DNA of 64,000 nucleotides from Reichenbachiella carrageenanivorans (GTDB lineage: Bacteria; Bacteroidota; Bacteroidia; Cytophagales; Cyclobacteriaceae). Both the position numbers and the translations under genes were made by a program. The DNA lies in contig NZ_CP106735.1 in NCBI RefSeq assembly GCF_025639805.1, forward strand, positions 1,242,001 through 1,306,000. Reading direction: 5' to 3'. Positions 53,101 through 62,775 of this stretch are shown here, piece by piece; within the stretch, counting starts at the first letter, position 1; each line of letters begins with the position of its first letter. A model generated the notes under the pieces. It worked only from the letters and a program-made list of their open reading frames with translations, did no database searches and was not told the origin of the DNA.

Positions 53101-56100
53101 AGACATGTCTCCATCGTCTACTATATCGTTTTGATATTGCTCGGCATGAAAAAACATCTTGAGTCTACCATAGTTTACTAAATCTTGTGCGACTTCTTTA
53201 TATACAGCACGGGCATCTCCGTCTTCTAAGTCATCTACACAGATTTTGAGCGATTGTTCATTCACTTGACGAGAAATAGTGGTGGTATTGTCTTGATCAC
53301 GGCTAATCCCTGGGGGAAGTACGTATGGTGGTTTGCCATCTGTCGGGAGGCTATTTTCTTCGATGTTTACTACAGATACTTCAAAATCCGAACTACCCGT
53401 TTCTGGCAATATATCGAAGCCCTTGTCTTTGAGATTTTCAGTAGATTTTCTCCATTGGCTGGCGACAAGCTGCATTTTGGCCATGCGCAAGACGACGGGT
53501 TGCGTCCATTCGGTCATATACATTCTGATAAAGCGATTGGACTCTTCAGAGTAGTCGCCTACTGTACGGTCGGGTTGGTTGATGGGGATTCTAAACAGAT
53601 ACCAAGCGGCTTCTCCATCATCACTTACTACTTTATCTACGATGTTGTGTTTGCCTATCTCTAGGTCATTTACATTCAAATCAATTTCATATTCGCGATA
53701 AGCATCGAGGGTATTGATGTAGTTGTCCTCGTTTATGTCTTCATTTTCAGGAATGTTGGTGGCAGAAGCGGTGAAACTGTTTGAACCAGCACCTATAGGT
53801 GAGTTGCCTTCTAGTCCATTGAATTTTTTGTATCGTTCTAGTACCTTGGCGTTGTTTTGATCATATTCCTCATCGAGAAAGTACTTAAAATCATCTGCAG
53901 CGACATCATCTCTAATTCTACTTTGTCCAGTAGCATTTAAGCCATCTAGCCCAATGACGGGGCCGTACAACTGTGCTTCTTCGTCAGAGTTGATCCCATC
54001 TAGTCCAATATCCTGATTAGGACGGGCAGAGGCAGAATTGTCGAAAAATTCTGTGAGATACTGTAGTGTGGTGGCTTTACCATAGGCTGTAGGTTCGGTG
54101 TTTTCTATACCGCCATCTGAGGGCAGTCCATTTTCGAATTCATGTTTGCCATTTTCGAGTAGGTTTTCAGAGACGTCTCCAAGGTTGAAAATCAATTTAC
54201 CACCAGTGGAATTGTTTGTGTTTTTTATACCGTCTATTACCTTGCCTCGTTCGCCTTGGATGAATGGATCCATCATCCAAAACTCGATGTATTCCATGTT
54301 GTTTTGTCGGAAGTTTACCTCTCCGCTGATTGCTCGGGTAATGGCTCCGAAATTCTTTTCTGGTTCTGGCAATAGTCCATCTGGGGTAAGATTTGAGCTG
54401 TAGTTGTAAGGCCCCCTCTCTTCTGGGTAATAGGCGATGTCGAATATGGATAAATTGGTATTGACGACTTGTCTGTTTTGCTGTTTGAATATTTCTTGTG
54501 GCAAGACAGGGCGCACGTAGTGGTTTTCCATGTCTTCGTCGGTGAGGTTGTCGGGTTTGTTGCCCCCACTCAGATAAAAAGCAGATCGGTCGATGATGTA
54601 CCAAGCCATTTTGGCTCTTCTAAAATTGTTTTCCAAATCACTGGAACCCAAAAATTTGGACGGAGTAGCGCCTAGTTTCCAAGGCAAGTGTCCACCACCG
54701 ATGTTGTATGGGGTGACGGCACTTTCGAAGTCGTCTATGTAGGATGAGCTTTCCCCATCCACTTTGTTGGACGTGCCAGGGAGCAGTTGTGCAAACTCTC
54801 CGTTGAAAGATACGGTCGATGTTTCCTTGGTACTGATGAGTGGTAGAGCATCTACTATTTTGGTGAGCATGCGAGATTCTTCCTGATAATTTACATCAAA
54901 ACCGTATTTAGTGTTTTTTATGGGTTCGTTACCTGCGGTATAGCGACTTACACCCCCAGGTCTTTCACTCAAGTGAAAAACGGTAGCTCCTACGTTGATT
55001 TTGTCTGAAAATCGGTAGTCTAATCTGGCTCCTGTGAGCCATCTGGATCTAAAACTAAACAAGTCATCTACTTCATAGGAGATGTTGATTTGCTTGCCCG
55101 ATGCGATTACGCCTTGGTTGAGGATGGTGACAGTGCCTCCAGCGCTGTAGTTGACCTGATAGTCTACCCCTTCGGCAAGTAGCTGACTGCCAGCAGTTAC
55201 TTTTACAGAACCTTGGGCGATGTTGAAAGCGTTGAGTGGGTAGACTCCTGCCGCACTAGAGGAATAGGTGCCATTGATGAAAAATTTGTTTTTTGCGATA
55301 TTTTGTTGAGCGTCAATTTTTGAAAGGTCATATAAGTCTTGAAAAACGTATTGGTCTTTTAGTCGCTGTTCGCTGGATTCGAACTTGGAGTCTAATGTGC
55401 TTCCAAAGGGTTCTAGCACAGGGAAGATCACGTAGCCATTTTCTATATCGAATGTGACATCTGGGATAAAGTCAAATTTGCCATCTTTTTGATTGTCGCC
55501 ATTCACGTTCAACTGATCTAGGGCGAGGAGCTCAATCAGCGGGACGTTGTTAGTATTAACGCCTTCGTTTAGGTTTGGTGAATCGTAATTTTTGGTGTCG
55601 TCTCGATAGTTGATTCTAAGCTCAAAGCCTTCTTCATTGATTCTTGGGGAGTTGAGTGAGTAGACGTTTTTCATCATCAGATCCCAGGTTTTAATATCCG
55701 TATTGATTTTGCCTGGACGAAGCATTTTTAAGTAGATCAAAGCATCGTCTTCAAAGCCAGAATACGTATCCGAAAGTTCGCCTACTCGATATTTTTGTCC
55801 GTTGTAGGTGTATTCATAGGCTACGGCTAGTACTTCATCATTTTGGAGTTTTCGTTGTAGACTTATATATCCTAGTTGGGAGTGCCATTTGTATTCTCTG
55901 GCGTCTAGTCTTCGTGCAGTTGGGCGTATTTCGTATTCTTCTCCTATTTTCAATCCGTCACTGGTGAGTGATTGCTCTACTTGAGATACGTTTCTGATGG
56001 ACGGATCTGAACTAATGGTAGACCATAGGCCGTTGGCATCGTTGTCGGCTGGACCTGCTTGTGCAGTGGCGCCCCATTTGGCACTGTTTTGTAAATTGCT

Positions 56101-57240
56101 GACATCGCCTTCCCCGAGGTCGGTAAAAGCTACGAAATTTCTTACATTGGCTGTTTCGTTGGTGGTGTTTACTACATAGACTTCTACTCTGGTGATGTTG
56201 ACGCCTGAGGTTATTTGCGGGATGTCCCTCAACCAAGTTTGATAATTGTCTCTAAAGAAATGTCCTAGGAAAAAGTGTCTTCGTTCGTCGTAATCGGCTG
56301 CTCGGAGACTAAAAGGCTGTCCTTCTGCGCCAAACTGAAAAGTTTTGCTTTGGGATTTTCCTTGCTGGCGAGAGGCTAGAGCTGTCACATATAATTTGCC
56401 AAATTGAAGTTGGGTTTTGATTCCAAACAGGCTTTGGCCTCCAGTCATTAGCGAATTGGATACATCCATACTCACGTTACCTAGTTCTATTTTTTTGATA
56501 ATATCTTCTTCATATCCAGTGTATTCTACTTTCATGTTGTTTTGAAAGTCGAAGGAATTGTTATTGTCGAAGTTGGCTGTGATGGCGAGTTTTTCACCCA
56601 CCTTTCCTACCACATTCATGGAAATTTGTTGATTGTAGTTGAAGCCGCCGTTTCGTTGCTGGTTGATGGGTATCGCTGGATTTTCGATTCGTTGCCAGCG
56701 CCCACCAAAGTCGAGGTTTACAAATCCGTTGGGTTCGATGTCTACATAGCTGCCGCCAAATATACGGTCGAATATAGGGCTGATATACAGTTTGGGAATG
56801 AGTCGACGGCCACTGACGGCACTTTCTCCATCTAGTCCTGCTGATCGATTTTGCCAATATTCTTTTTTCATCTCGGCATCCTGATACTGGTTAAACTCTT
56901 CGAAGGTCATGGTAGACCGTGGTCGATAATTGAGTGCACCCACACGTTCGTAGATTGTATAGTTCATCCCAGTATCTATTTCTAGATCTAGCTGCATAGA
57001 AGCAGGGTCTTCTAGGAGCAAAGGGGAGGGACTTTGTGTGTTTGAAAAAGGGTCGCCAAATCGATCTTGCTGATTGAAGGTCGGGCGGTAAGATGGCTCG
57101 TACTTGGGGTTAGAGACGGTATCGGCTTTGACTGTGTCTGCGGGCACTTGCTGGAAATGAATAGACGCAAAAACGTCTAGCATTCCCGTAAGGAGAATGA
57201 GAAGAAAGGTAGATGTTATGTGGAATTTGATGGTGGTCAA
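50137..57240 (-). CDS. sprA: Type IX secretion outer-membrane translocon SprA
   Basis: The 2367-residue protein is SprA/Sov, the giant 36-stranded barrel through which T9SS cargo leaves. The N-terminal signal peptide ends near residue 26. Visible family features include EWYWQNRS-like KKEYWQNRSAGLDGES (near 130), RLIPKLYISPIFDRIFGG (near 147), LDFGGRW, and repeated barrel strands with the SVNYNATAN/RSVNFTYGQ patterns, ending in FGIQMRFSLAQ. Family members span about 2300-2500 residues, so it is full length. It starts at TTG 57240, 17 bp after ruvA, in the maeB-ruvA-sprA operon. Its cargo includes the two CTD proteins in this window. Gliding motility and adhesin export depend on it in related organisms. 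Confidence 0.97.
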   Translation of the reverse strand: MTTIKFHITSTFLLILLTGMLDVFASIHFQQVPADTVKADTVSNPKYEPSYRPTFNQQDRFGDPFSNTQSPSPLLLEDPASMQLDLEIDTGMNYTIYERVGALNYRPRSTMTFEEFNQYQDAEMKKEYWQNRSAGLDGESAVSGRRLIPKLYISPIFDRIFGGSYVDIEPNGFVNLDFGGRWQRIENPAIPINQQRNGGFNYNQQISMNVVGKVGEKLAITANFDNNNSFDFQNNMKVEYTGYEEDIIKKIELGNVSMDVSNSLMTGGQSLFGIKTQLQFGKLYVTALASRQQGKSQSKTFQFGAEGQPFSLRAADYDERRHFFLGHFFRDNYQTWLRDIPQITSGVNITRVEVYVVNTTNETANVRNFVAFTDLGEGDVSNLQNSAKWGATAQAGPADNDANGLWSTISSDPSIRNVSQVEQSLTSDGLKIGEEYEIRPTARRLDAREYKWHSQLGYISLQRKLQNDEVLAVAYEYTYNGQKYRVGELSDTYSGFEDDALIYLKMLRPGKINTDIKTWDLMMKNVYSLNSPRINEEGFELRINYRDDTKNYDSPNLNEGVNTNNVPLIELLALDQLNVNGDNQKDGKFDFIPDVTFDIENGYVIFPVLEPFGSTLDSKFESSEQRLKDQYVFQDLYDLSKIDAQQNIAKNKFFINGTYSSSAAGVYPLNAFNIAQGSVKVTAGSQLLAEGVDYQVNYSAGGTVTILNQGVIASGKQINISYEVDDLFSFRSRWLTGARLDYRFSDKINVGATVFHLSERPGGVSRYTAGNEPIKNTKYGFDVNYQEESRMLTKIVDALPLISTKETSTVSFNGEFAQLLPGTSNKVDGESSSYIDDFESAVTPYNIGGGHLPWKLGATPSKFLGSSDLENNFRRAKMAWYIIDRSAFYLSGGNKPDNLTDEDMENHYVRPVLPQEIFKQQNRQVVNTNLSIFDIAYYPEERGPYNYSSNLTPDGLLPEPEKNFGAITRAISGEVNFRQNNMEYIEFWMMDPFIQGERGKVIDGIKNTNNSTGGKLIFNLGDVSENLLENGKHEFENGLPSDGGIENTEPTAYGKATTLQYLTEFFDNSASARPNQDIGLDGINSDEEAQLYGPVIGLDGLNATGQSRIRDDVAADDFKYFLDEEYDQNNAKVLERYKKFNGLEGNSPIGAGSNSFTASATNIPENEDINEDNYINTLDAYREYEIDLNVNDLEIGKHNIVDKVVSDDGEAAWYLFRIPINQPDRTVGDYSEESNRFIRMYMTEWTQPVVLRMAKMQLVASQWRKSTENLKDKGFDILPETGSSDFEVSVVNIEENSLPTDGKPPYVLPPGISRDQDNTTTISRQVNEQSLKICVDDLEDGDARAVYKEVAQDLVNYGRLKMFFHAEQYQNDIVDDGDMSAFIRIGLDQTSNYYEIEVPLVITPDNMSPYSREDVWPTENEIDIALNELYGVKAARNGSDVNVEDEYKKQSSDGKYGITIVGNPKLNNITTMMIGVRNIQSPTSAQPHSICIWANEMRVTDYDDTKGWAANARMSVKLADFATINAATRYTSVGFGGIQDNISQRTREESIDYDLSMNMNVDKLIPWKTGIKIPMFVSYSKSKQTPKYDPLDPDIPLDASVLKFDQQNEREEYKEKVISQTVNKSVNFIDVRKEKVKEDAKSHVYDIENFSFSYAYSEQKSSDVNTEQDFRKEYDGNVSYNYSPQPPSIEPFKNSESLSSPYLKLIKDINFSPLPSNFSARASMNRVFRKRQLRNADLTTTGIDPNYEKYFTFNRTYNLRWNVFKSLSVNYNATANAIIDEPEGDIDTQAKRDSVWNNVLSMGRMKSYDQSVGANYRLPLDKFPLTDWVSADYRYNVNYRWTGGNIGQVEEFGNLVENNRTRDLTGKFDLVKLYNKSKYLKSINSPARSRSSSTRSRTPTRVDTTQSSGGGKGINGFMRLLMSVRSVNFTYGQREATKLPGFTAVPYLFGMDSDFEAPGAAFIFGSQDPNIRIDAGNNGWLVKNGRLTTPFVQSLTDDLNLRANVEPFKDLKIQLDAKRSEVSGYQEIYRFDTVTQVYTSLTPSRSGSYTITFMPIKTAFVKDHGENISSTFEEFVENRNIIQSRLNLLNTNGEYDINSQDVLIPAFIAAYTGQNAGEVKLTPFPKTPVPNWRVDYAGLSKIPALRDKFASINLTHAYMSTFSITNYTNSLLYSDPSVLELGNSILDYPEASAPGDNGKLTPVYVINQVDVVERFSPLIGINIRTKNKITTKIEYKKERSLSLNLSNSQITELQSNDIAFDFGITKSQMKIPFKVNGRTVTLDNDIQFRLTFTVRDTKTIQRKIEDVQTVTNGNINYQIRPTLNYVANQKLNITMYFEKNINEPKISNTFNRTSSAFGIQMRFSLAQ

Positions 57241-57257
57241 ACTCTGTATTTACTTAA

Positions 57258-57851
57258 TTAAGCCCTTTTAAGGGCCAGTTTGATTAGTTCCTCTAGACTC
57301 ACTTGCTCCGCGGTTTCTTTCATAATTTTGTCAATTGTTTTTTCTGCTGCTGCTTTATTTATGCCCAAAGTGGTGAGCGCCGATAACGCTTCAGACTTTA
57401 GGGTATTGCCCATCGATAGGGAGATCATTGGCTGATGTCCTTCGAGTTCTTCTTTGCTCATTTTATCTTTCAATTCGAGAATGATTCTTTGAGCTGTTTT
57501 CTGACCGATGCCTTTTACCCCAGAGATGGTTTTCACATCGCTATTTACAATGGCCGAATGTATCTCCTCGGGAGATAGCGACGACAAGATCATTAATCCT
57601 GTGGAAGGACCGACTCCTGATATAGAAATCAGCTGTAAAAATCGCTTGCGCTCAGAGGCTTCAAAAAACCCATACAAAGTGTGTGCATCTTCTTTTACAT
57701 GTAGATGCGTGTGAATTTTGCATTGATTCAACGCCTTGACTTGCGAATAGGTATTGAGGGTGATTTTTACATGGTAGCCAATCCCACCTACGTCCACGAG
57801 GACATAGGTAGGATCTTTTTCAACCAATTTTCCTTCCAGATATGCTATCAT
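57258..57851 (-). CDS. ruvA: Holliday junction DNA helicase subunit RuvA
   Basis: The 197-residue protein has the OB-fold start [28 protein letters not shown], the HhH motifs ([16 protein letters not shown] and [22 protein letters not shown]) and a C-terminal domain III ([16 protein letters not shown]). It binds four-way junctions and loads RuvB. Linked to sprA by 17 bp and overlapping maeB by 4 bp; the maeB-ruvA-sprA order is common in Bacteroidota. Confidence 0.97.
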   Translation of the reverse strand: MIAYLEGKLVEKDPTYVLVDVGGIGYHVKITLNTYSQVKALNQCKIHTHLHVKEDAHTLYGFFEASERKRFLQLISISGVGPSTGLMILSSLSPEEIHSAIVNSDVKTISGVKGIGQKTAQRIILELKDKMSKEELEGHQPMISLSMGNTLKSEALSALTTLGINKAAAEKTIDKIMKETAEQVSLEELIKLALKRA

Positions 57852-60124
57852 TTATTCTTCTTATTCTCGGTGGCTTGTGCATCTACTACTGCGATGGCGG
57901 CCATATTATAAATCTCCCTTACAGAGCTGCCAGCTTGTAACACATGTACTGGTTTCTTCATGCCCATGAGGATTGGTCCTATGGCTTCGCTAGCTCCTAT
58001 TTCCATGAGCAGTTTATAAGCAATATTTCCAGACGACAAATTAGGGAAAATAAGCGTGTTTACCTGATGTCCTGCCAAATCGCTAAACGGATAAGTTTCC
58101 TGTAGCATTTTCTTATTCATGGCCAGATTGGCTTGAATGTCTCCGTCTATGATCATCTCTGGCCACTTTTCTTTAGCGATCTGTACGGCTTGGGCTGTTT
58201 TAGTTGGCACATCTCCTTTGGCAGATCCAAAATTAGAATAGGATAGCATGGCCATTTTAGGGTCAAACCCAAAGAACTTCACGGCTCTATGTGTTAGTTC
58301 GATGATATTGACTAGCGCATCCACGTCAGGGTTTACATTCACTGTCGTGTCAGCAAGGAAGAAAGTGCCTTTCTTATTTCGAATGATATACATACCCGCG
58401 ACGCGAGTCAGGCCATCTTCTACCCCAATGATTTGTAGTGCTGGTCTGATCGTTCTTGGGTAGTCCGTATTCAGGCCAGAGATAAGCGCATCGGCTTCGC
58501 CCATTTCTACCATCATGGCGCCATAGTAGTTGCTGTCTAGCATCTGATGACGACCATCTTGTAGGGTCATGCCTTTTCTTTTTCTTTTTTCAAAGAAATG
58601 AGTGGCATAGGTTTCTAGTTTTTCATTTTGTTTGAATGGGTCTATGATTTCACAGTTGAAGTCTAGATCCAGTTCTTCTTTTAGGCGATTGATTTTTTTC
58701 TCGTTGCCCAAAAGGATAGGTATACCCACTTTGTCGTCAGAGAAAAGTTGTGCTGCTTTTAGAATTTTTTCTTCTGCGGCTTCTGCAAATACGACTCGTT
58801 TTGGGTTTTTCTTGGCTGCAGAAATAATTCTGGATATAATTCTCTTTTCTGCACCTACCCGCTCTTCGAGTTCCATTTTGTATTCGTCCCAGTCATCGAT
58901 GCTAGTCTTAGCTACACCAGAATCCATGGCTGCTTTGGCCACGGCAGAGGAGATATTGGCGATCAGTCTTGGATCTAGTGGTTTGGGAATGAGGTAATCT
59001 TTGCCAAACTTAATATTCTTTTCGCCATAAGCTTTTGATACGATTTCTGGTACGGGCTGTTTGGTCATTTCAGCGAGTGCTCGTACGGCAGCTAGTTTCA
59101 TTTCTTCGTTGATCGAAGTTGCTCGTACGTCTAGTGCCCCACGAAAAATGTATGGGAAACCCAGTACGTTGTTGACCTGGTTAGGATGGTCGGATCGGCC
59201 TGTGGCCATTACGATATCGTCGCGAGTAGCCATGGCCAAGTCGTAAGCGATCTCTGGGTCAGGGTTCGCCAGCGCAAAGACGATGGGGTCTTTGGCCATG
59301 GTCAGGAGTTCTTCAGGCGAAAGCACATTGCCCATAGATAAGCCTAAAAACATGTCGGCATCTTTTACCGCTTCTGTGAGCGTGTTTACATCTCGGTCTG
59401 TGGCATATTGGCCTTTCATGGCGTTTAGGTTTGGGCGGTCTTTTCTGATTACACCTTTGCTGTCTACCATCACAATGTTTGATTTGGTAGCTCCCATTTT
59501 CACATACAAATCTGTACAGGCAATAGCAGCACCCCCCGCACCATTCACTACAATTTTTATATCAGCCAATTTTTTATCCACTACCTCTAGGGCATTGAGA
59601 AGGGCTGCACTTGAGATGATTGCTGTGCCATGCTGGTCGTCGTGCATGACAGGGATGTTCATTTTTTCACGAAGTTCGGCTTCGATTTTAAAGCTCTCAG
59701 GTGCTTTGATGTCTTCAAGGTTGATCCCACCAAAAGTAGGCTCTAGCGATTTTACTATCTTGATGAATTCGTCGGGGTCTTCTTCGTTGATTTCTATATC
59801 GAAGACATCGATGCCAGCAAACTTCTTAAAGAGAACACCTTTGCCTTCCATGACAGGCTTAGAGGCTTCTGGGCCAATATTTCCTAAACCCAAAACGGCT
59901 GTGCCGTTTGAGATTACGCCTACTAGATTTCCTTTGGCGGTGTATTTATAAACCTTTTCTACGTCATCGGCGATCTCTAAACAGGGCACTGCTACGCCTG
60001 GAGAATAGGCCAGCGCTAAATCATGCTGTGTAGCAAGTGGTTTTGTCGGTGTGACTTCAATTTTTCCTGGGGTAGGTTCAGAGTGAAAATCGAGCGCGTC
60101 TTGTTTTCTTATTTTTAAACTCAT
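57848..60124 (-). CDS. maeB: NADP-dependent malic enzyme with phosphotransacetylase domain
   Basis: With the start [21 protein letters not shown] (60124) the protein has 758 residues, the length of MaeB. The malic enzyme domain (about 1-420) shows [38 protein letters not shown] and the NADP fold [15 protein letters not shown]. The C-terminal half (about 435-755) is a phosphate acetyltransferase-like domain, probably regulatory (acetyl-CoA sensing in E. coli). It decarboxylates malate to pyruvate making NADPH. Confidence 0.95.
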   Translation of the reverse strand: MSLKIRKQDALDFHSEPTPGKIEVTPTKPLATQHDLALAYSPGVAVPCLEIADDVEKVYKYTAKGNLVGVISNGTAVLGLGNIGPEASKPVMEGKGVLFKKFAGIDVFDIEINEEDPDEFIKIVKSLEPTFGGINLEDIKAPESFKIEAELREKMNIPVMHDDQHGTAIISSAALLNALEVVDKKLADIKIVVNGAGGAAIACTDLYVKMGATKSNIVMVDSKGVIRKDRPNLNAMKGQYATDRDVNTLTEAVKDADMFLGLSMGNVLSPEELLTMAKDPIVFALANPDPEIAYDLAMATRDDIVMATGRSDHPNQVNNVLGFPYIFRGALDVRATSINEEMKLAAVRALAEMTKQPVPEIVSKAYGEKNIKFGKDYLIPKPLDPRLIANISSAVAKAAMDSGVAKTSIDDWDEYKMELEERVGAEKRIISRIISAAKKNPKRVVFAEAAEEKILKAAQLFSDDKVGIPILLGNEKKINRLKEELDLDFNCEIIDPFKQNEKLETYATHFFEKRKRKGMTLQDGRHQMLDSNYYGAMMVEMGEADALISGLNTDYPRTIRPALQIIGVEDGLTRVAGMYIIRNKKGTFFLADTTVNVNPDVDALVNIIELTHRAVKFFGFDPKMAMLSYSNFGSAKGDVPTKTAQAVQIAKEKWPEMIIDGDIQANLAMNKKMLQETYPFSDLAGHQVNTLIFPNLSSGNIAYKLLMEIGASEAIGPILMGMKKPVHVLQAGSSVREIYNMAAIAVVDAQATENKKNK

Positions 60125-60295
60125 AATGGAATTTGTGGATAAATAATGTTGCTGGTTATTAAGCACATAGACAATGTATAATGGGTATTAACCAAGCTTC
60201 AAAAATGCGCAAATTCTCTGAGAAAAGAGCTAAATATAGGGCAATATGTTAGGAAGGAAATAGTGTTTTGGGCTTTAGCTAATTGCCTCTACGGT

Positions 60296-61384
60296 CTATT
60301 TTTTCAGATCTTGGCTTGAGCGAAAGGTGTTTAAGATTACTTCGATCTCTTGCATAAATACACGCTTATCTTTAGACGGGGCATAGACATACCCTTCTAA
60401 GTAATAAAGTCTCTTTTGAGATTCATCTACGAAGGTATAGCTGAGAAATGGGCCGCCACCAGAGATATCGCTAAGTTTCCAGAGTCCACGGACTTCTTTG
60501 GCATATTTGCCATGAAAATTGACCTCACGGATATTGTTGTTTTCGTTTTGCAAGGTCATGTAGATGTCTGGTCTTTGGATGTCGCGCATGTAAGAAGAAG
60601 AGATTTCTTCTCGAAAGGCCAATACGTCGTCGAATGGATCATGTGAGGTGAATGGCCTGTAATAGACAAAGATGTTTTTTTCAAACTCTGGGTCTAGCAA
60701 CCTCACCCATACAAAATCACGTTGGTTTTTAGCCAAATCATAGCCGTAAGGCACTTGGATTTCGAAATCATGTGTGTCTCGGATGGTTTTTTCAATTTGC
60801 TTTTCTCTGATTTTGAAAAGTGGTTTGCTGATTCTCTGATTTTCAATATTGGAAAAGTAGTTTCTAAGGAGGTCTTTGTCTCTTTTGAGGTGGGCAATGA
60901 GTTGTGCTTCGTTTTGCCCGAATAGGTGTAGAATTTCTTGTCCTCTGGCAAATTGATCTTTTTGTGGGAGGCGATAGATGGCGGTATCTTTCAGGATTTT
61001 TTCGAGCGACGAAGAGGTAAAGTAGTTTTGCATGGCTCTACTTTGTGCATTTTGGTTGTCAAGTGTACTTACAAATATCATTGACTTACCCGTTTTGAGA
61101 ATGTTGTTCATTTTCAGTGGGTTGATATTTCTCAATTTGAAATAAGGCTCGTCTTGTGGCAGTCCAGGCACATAATCCGAAAAAATATCTCGAAGAGCAT
61201 CACCAAGCGGACCGTTCCATTGGCTGGTGTCCATCACGGCCAAAATGGCATTGGATTCGCCTCGCGCTACAGGTAGGTGCGATTTGCTACTCAGTTTGTC
61301 TGAGGGTTTGTTGTCTGAGCCACAGCTCGCGGTAAATAGAACGAGGGCAAGTAGAAGTAAATGGTTGACGTGAGATAATTTCAT
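60296..61384 (-). CDS. DUF4837 family lipoprotein
   Basis: The 362-residue protein has a lipoprotein leader ending TASC (Cys21). AILAVMDTSQWNGPLGDALRDIF (near 47) and the PYFKLRNINPLKMNNILKTGKSM segment fit DUF4837, a Bacteroidota family of unknown function. It follows the mltD-like gene by 35 bp and is the last gene of a probable gatA-mltD-DUF4837 unit. Confidence 0.88.
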   Translation of the reverse strand: MKLSHVNHLLLLALVLFTASCGSDNKPSDKLSSKSHLPVARGESNAILAVMDTSQWNGPLGDALRDIFSDYVPGLPQDEPYFKLRNINPLKMNNILKTGKSMIFVSTLDNQNAQSRAMQNYFTSSSLEKILKDTAIYRLPQKDQFARGQEILHLFGQNEAQLIAHLKRDKDLLRNYFSNIENQRISKPLFKIREKQIEKTIRDTHDFEIQVPYGYDLAKNQRDFVWVRLLDPEFEKNIFVYYRPFTSHDPFDDVLAFREEISSSYMRDIQRPDIYMTLQNENNNIREVNFHGKYAKEVRGLWKLSDISGGGPFLSYTFVDESQKRLYYLEGYVYAPSKDKRVFMQEIEVILNTFRSSQDLKK

Positions 61385-61419
61385 TGATGGAATTTTTTAG
61401 GTGCACATCCAGACCCAAG

Positions 61420-62772
61420 TTACATACTTATCAATAGTTTTTGTCCAGGTTTGATGCTTGTGGATGTAAGGTTATTTAGTTTTTTAATTTTTTCTATGCT
61501 CAGGTCTTGATACATTTTAGAAATACTCCAAAGTGATTCCCCCGATTTCACCAAATGGTAGGTGCCTCCAGCTACTTCTGAAACGGGTTTTGGAACATTT
61601 TTCACTACATAAGTTTCTTTGGTCTGCGAAGAATAGTGTGGTAGGGTCCAGATATTCAATCGCTGGCCTACGCGAATCATATTTCCGCTGATGTTGTTCC
61701 AATTTCTAAGGTCAGATACTCGCACATGGTAGCGTTGTGCAATGGTGCCTAGCACGTCTCCACTTCGAACCCTGTAGATTTCTTTGGTTCGACCATAGGT
61801 ACTACCAGGCGAATTTCTAGCCAAATAGTCTAATTCTGCACGGCCTACTTTGCTGGCAGAGTCTAAGATAACTGTTCTGTTGATTCTGATTTCTTCGGCT
61901 AGGTCTTCGGGTACTCTCAGTGGAAAGTTGAATGTGCCATCTGGTGTAGCTCCTCGGATCATGTGTGGGTTGAGGAGGATTAGGTCGTCTACACAGAGAT
62001 TGATTTGGTTGGCAAAGGTTTCTAAATGCATGTATCCGCTCACGTGTACGGTGTCATGATCCATGAGGTGGTTCATTTCGATTTCTTCCAAGTTGAAATT
62101 GTGTTCGTCCAGATAGTTGAGCGTATAGATCATGGCTACGAATTGCGGTACATAGGAGCGAGTTTCTCTTGGTAGATAGTTGTAAATATCCCAAAAGGTT
62201 TTTTGATATCCAGATCTGCGAATGGCCTTGCGCACGTTTCCGGGTCCGGTGTTGTAGGCTGCCAGTGCCAGTTCCCAATCACCAAACATGTTGTATAATG
62301 CTTTCAGGTATCTGCAAGCAGCTTCGGTCGCTTCGAATGGATCCATGCGCTCGTCGATGTACCATGATTGGGCGAGTCCGTAGGATTTGCCTGTGGCAGG
62401 CATAAACTGCCATAGACCAGCAGCACCTACTCTCGACATGGCATTTGGACGTAAGCCCGACTCAACGATAGACAAGTATTTCAATTCGTCTGGCATGCCT
62501 CTTTTGGCCAATTCTGCTTCGAAAATTGGAAAAAAGACGTTTTTATTGGCTAAGACAGATTTGGTGTATTCACGGTCTCGAATGGTAAAATAATCTATGA
62601 AAGCCTTGATTCGCTCATTGTATTCTAGGGGAATGCTTCCCTCTATACAGCTCAGGCGATCTTCCATCAGCTCGTATGATACTTCTGGAAATTGATCCAG
62701 AGTAGCGTCTTTTTGTGCGAGGATAGGAAAGGACACAATGAGCCCGAGGAATAAGAGAAAATGTTTGATCAT
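61420..62772 (-). CDS. Membrane-bound lytic murein transglycosylase D-like (SLT plus two LysM)
   Basis: The 450-residue protein has a signal peptide (to about residue 20), an SLT domain (about 85-215) with the catalytic Glu in LSIVESGLRP and the GLWQFMPATG and AYNTGPGNV motifs, and two LysM domains (about 340-383 and 407-450). It cleaves peptidoglycan to 1,6-anhydromuropeptides. Its start lies 3 bp after gatA. Confidence 0.93.
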   Translation of the reverse strand: MIKHFLLFLGLIVSFPILAQKDATLDQFPEVSYELMEDRLSCIEGSIPLEYNERIKAFIDYFTIRDREYTKSVLANKNVFFPIFEAELAKRGMPDELKYLSIVESGLRPNAMSRVGAAGLWQFMPATGKSYGLAQSWYIDERMDPFEATEAACRYLKALYNMFGDWELALAAYNTGPGNVRKAIRRSGYQKTFWDIYNYLPRETRSYVPQFVAMIYTLNYLDEHNFNLEEIEMNHLMDHDTVHVSGYMHLETFANQINLCVDDLILLNPHMIRGATPDGTFNFPLRVPEDLAEEIRINRTVILDSASKVGRAELDYLARNSPGSTYGRTKEIYRVRSGDVLGTIAQRYHVRVSDLRNWNNISGNMIRVGQRLNIWTLPHYSSQTKETYVVKNVPKPVSEVAGGTYHLVKSGESLWSISKMYQDLSIEKIKKLNNLTSTSIKPGQKLLISM

Positions 62773-62775
62773 AAT

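Noticed and set aside
59283..59951. 222-codon open frame on the plus strand
   Set aside because: Antisense to maeB; no signal or motif.
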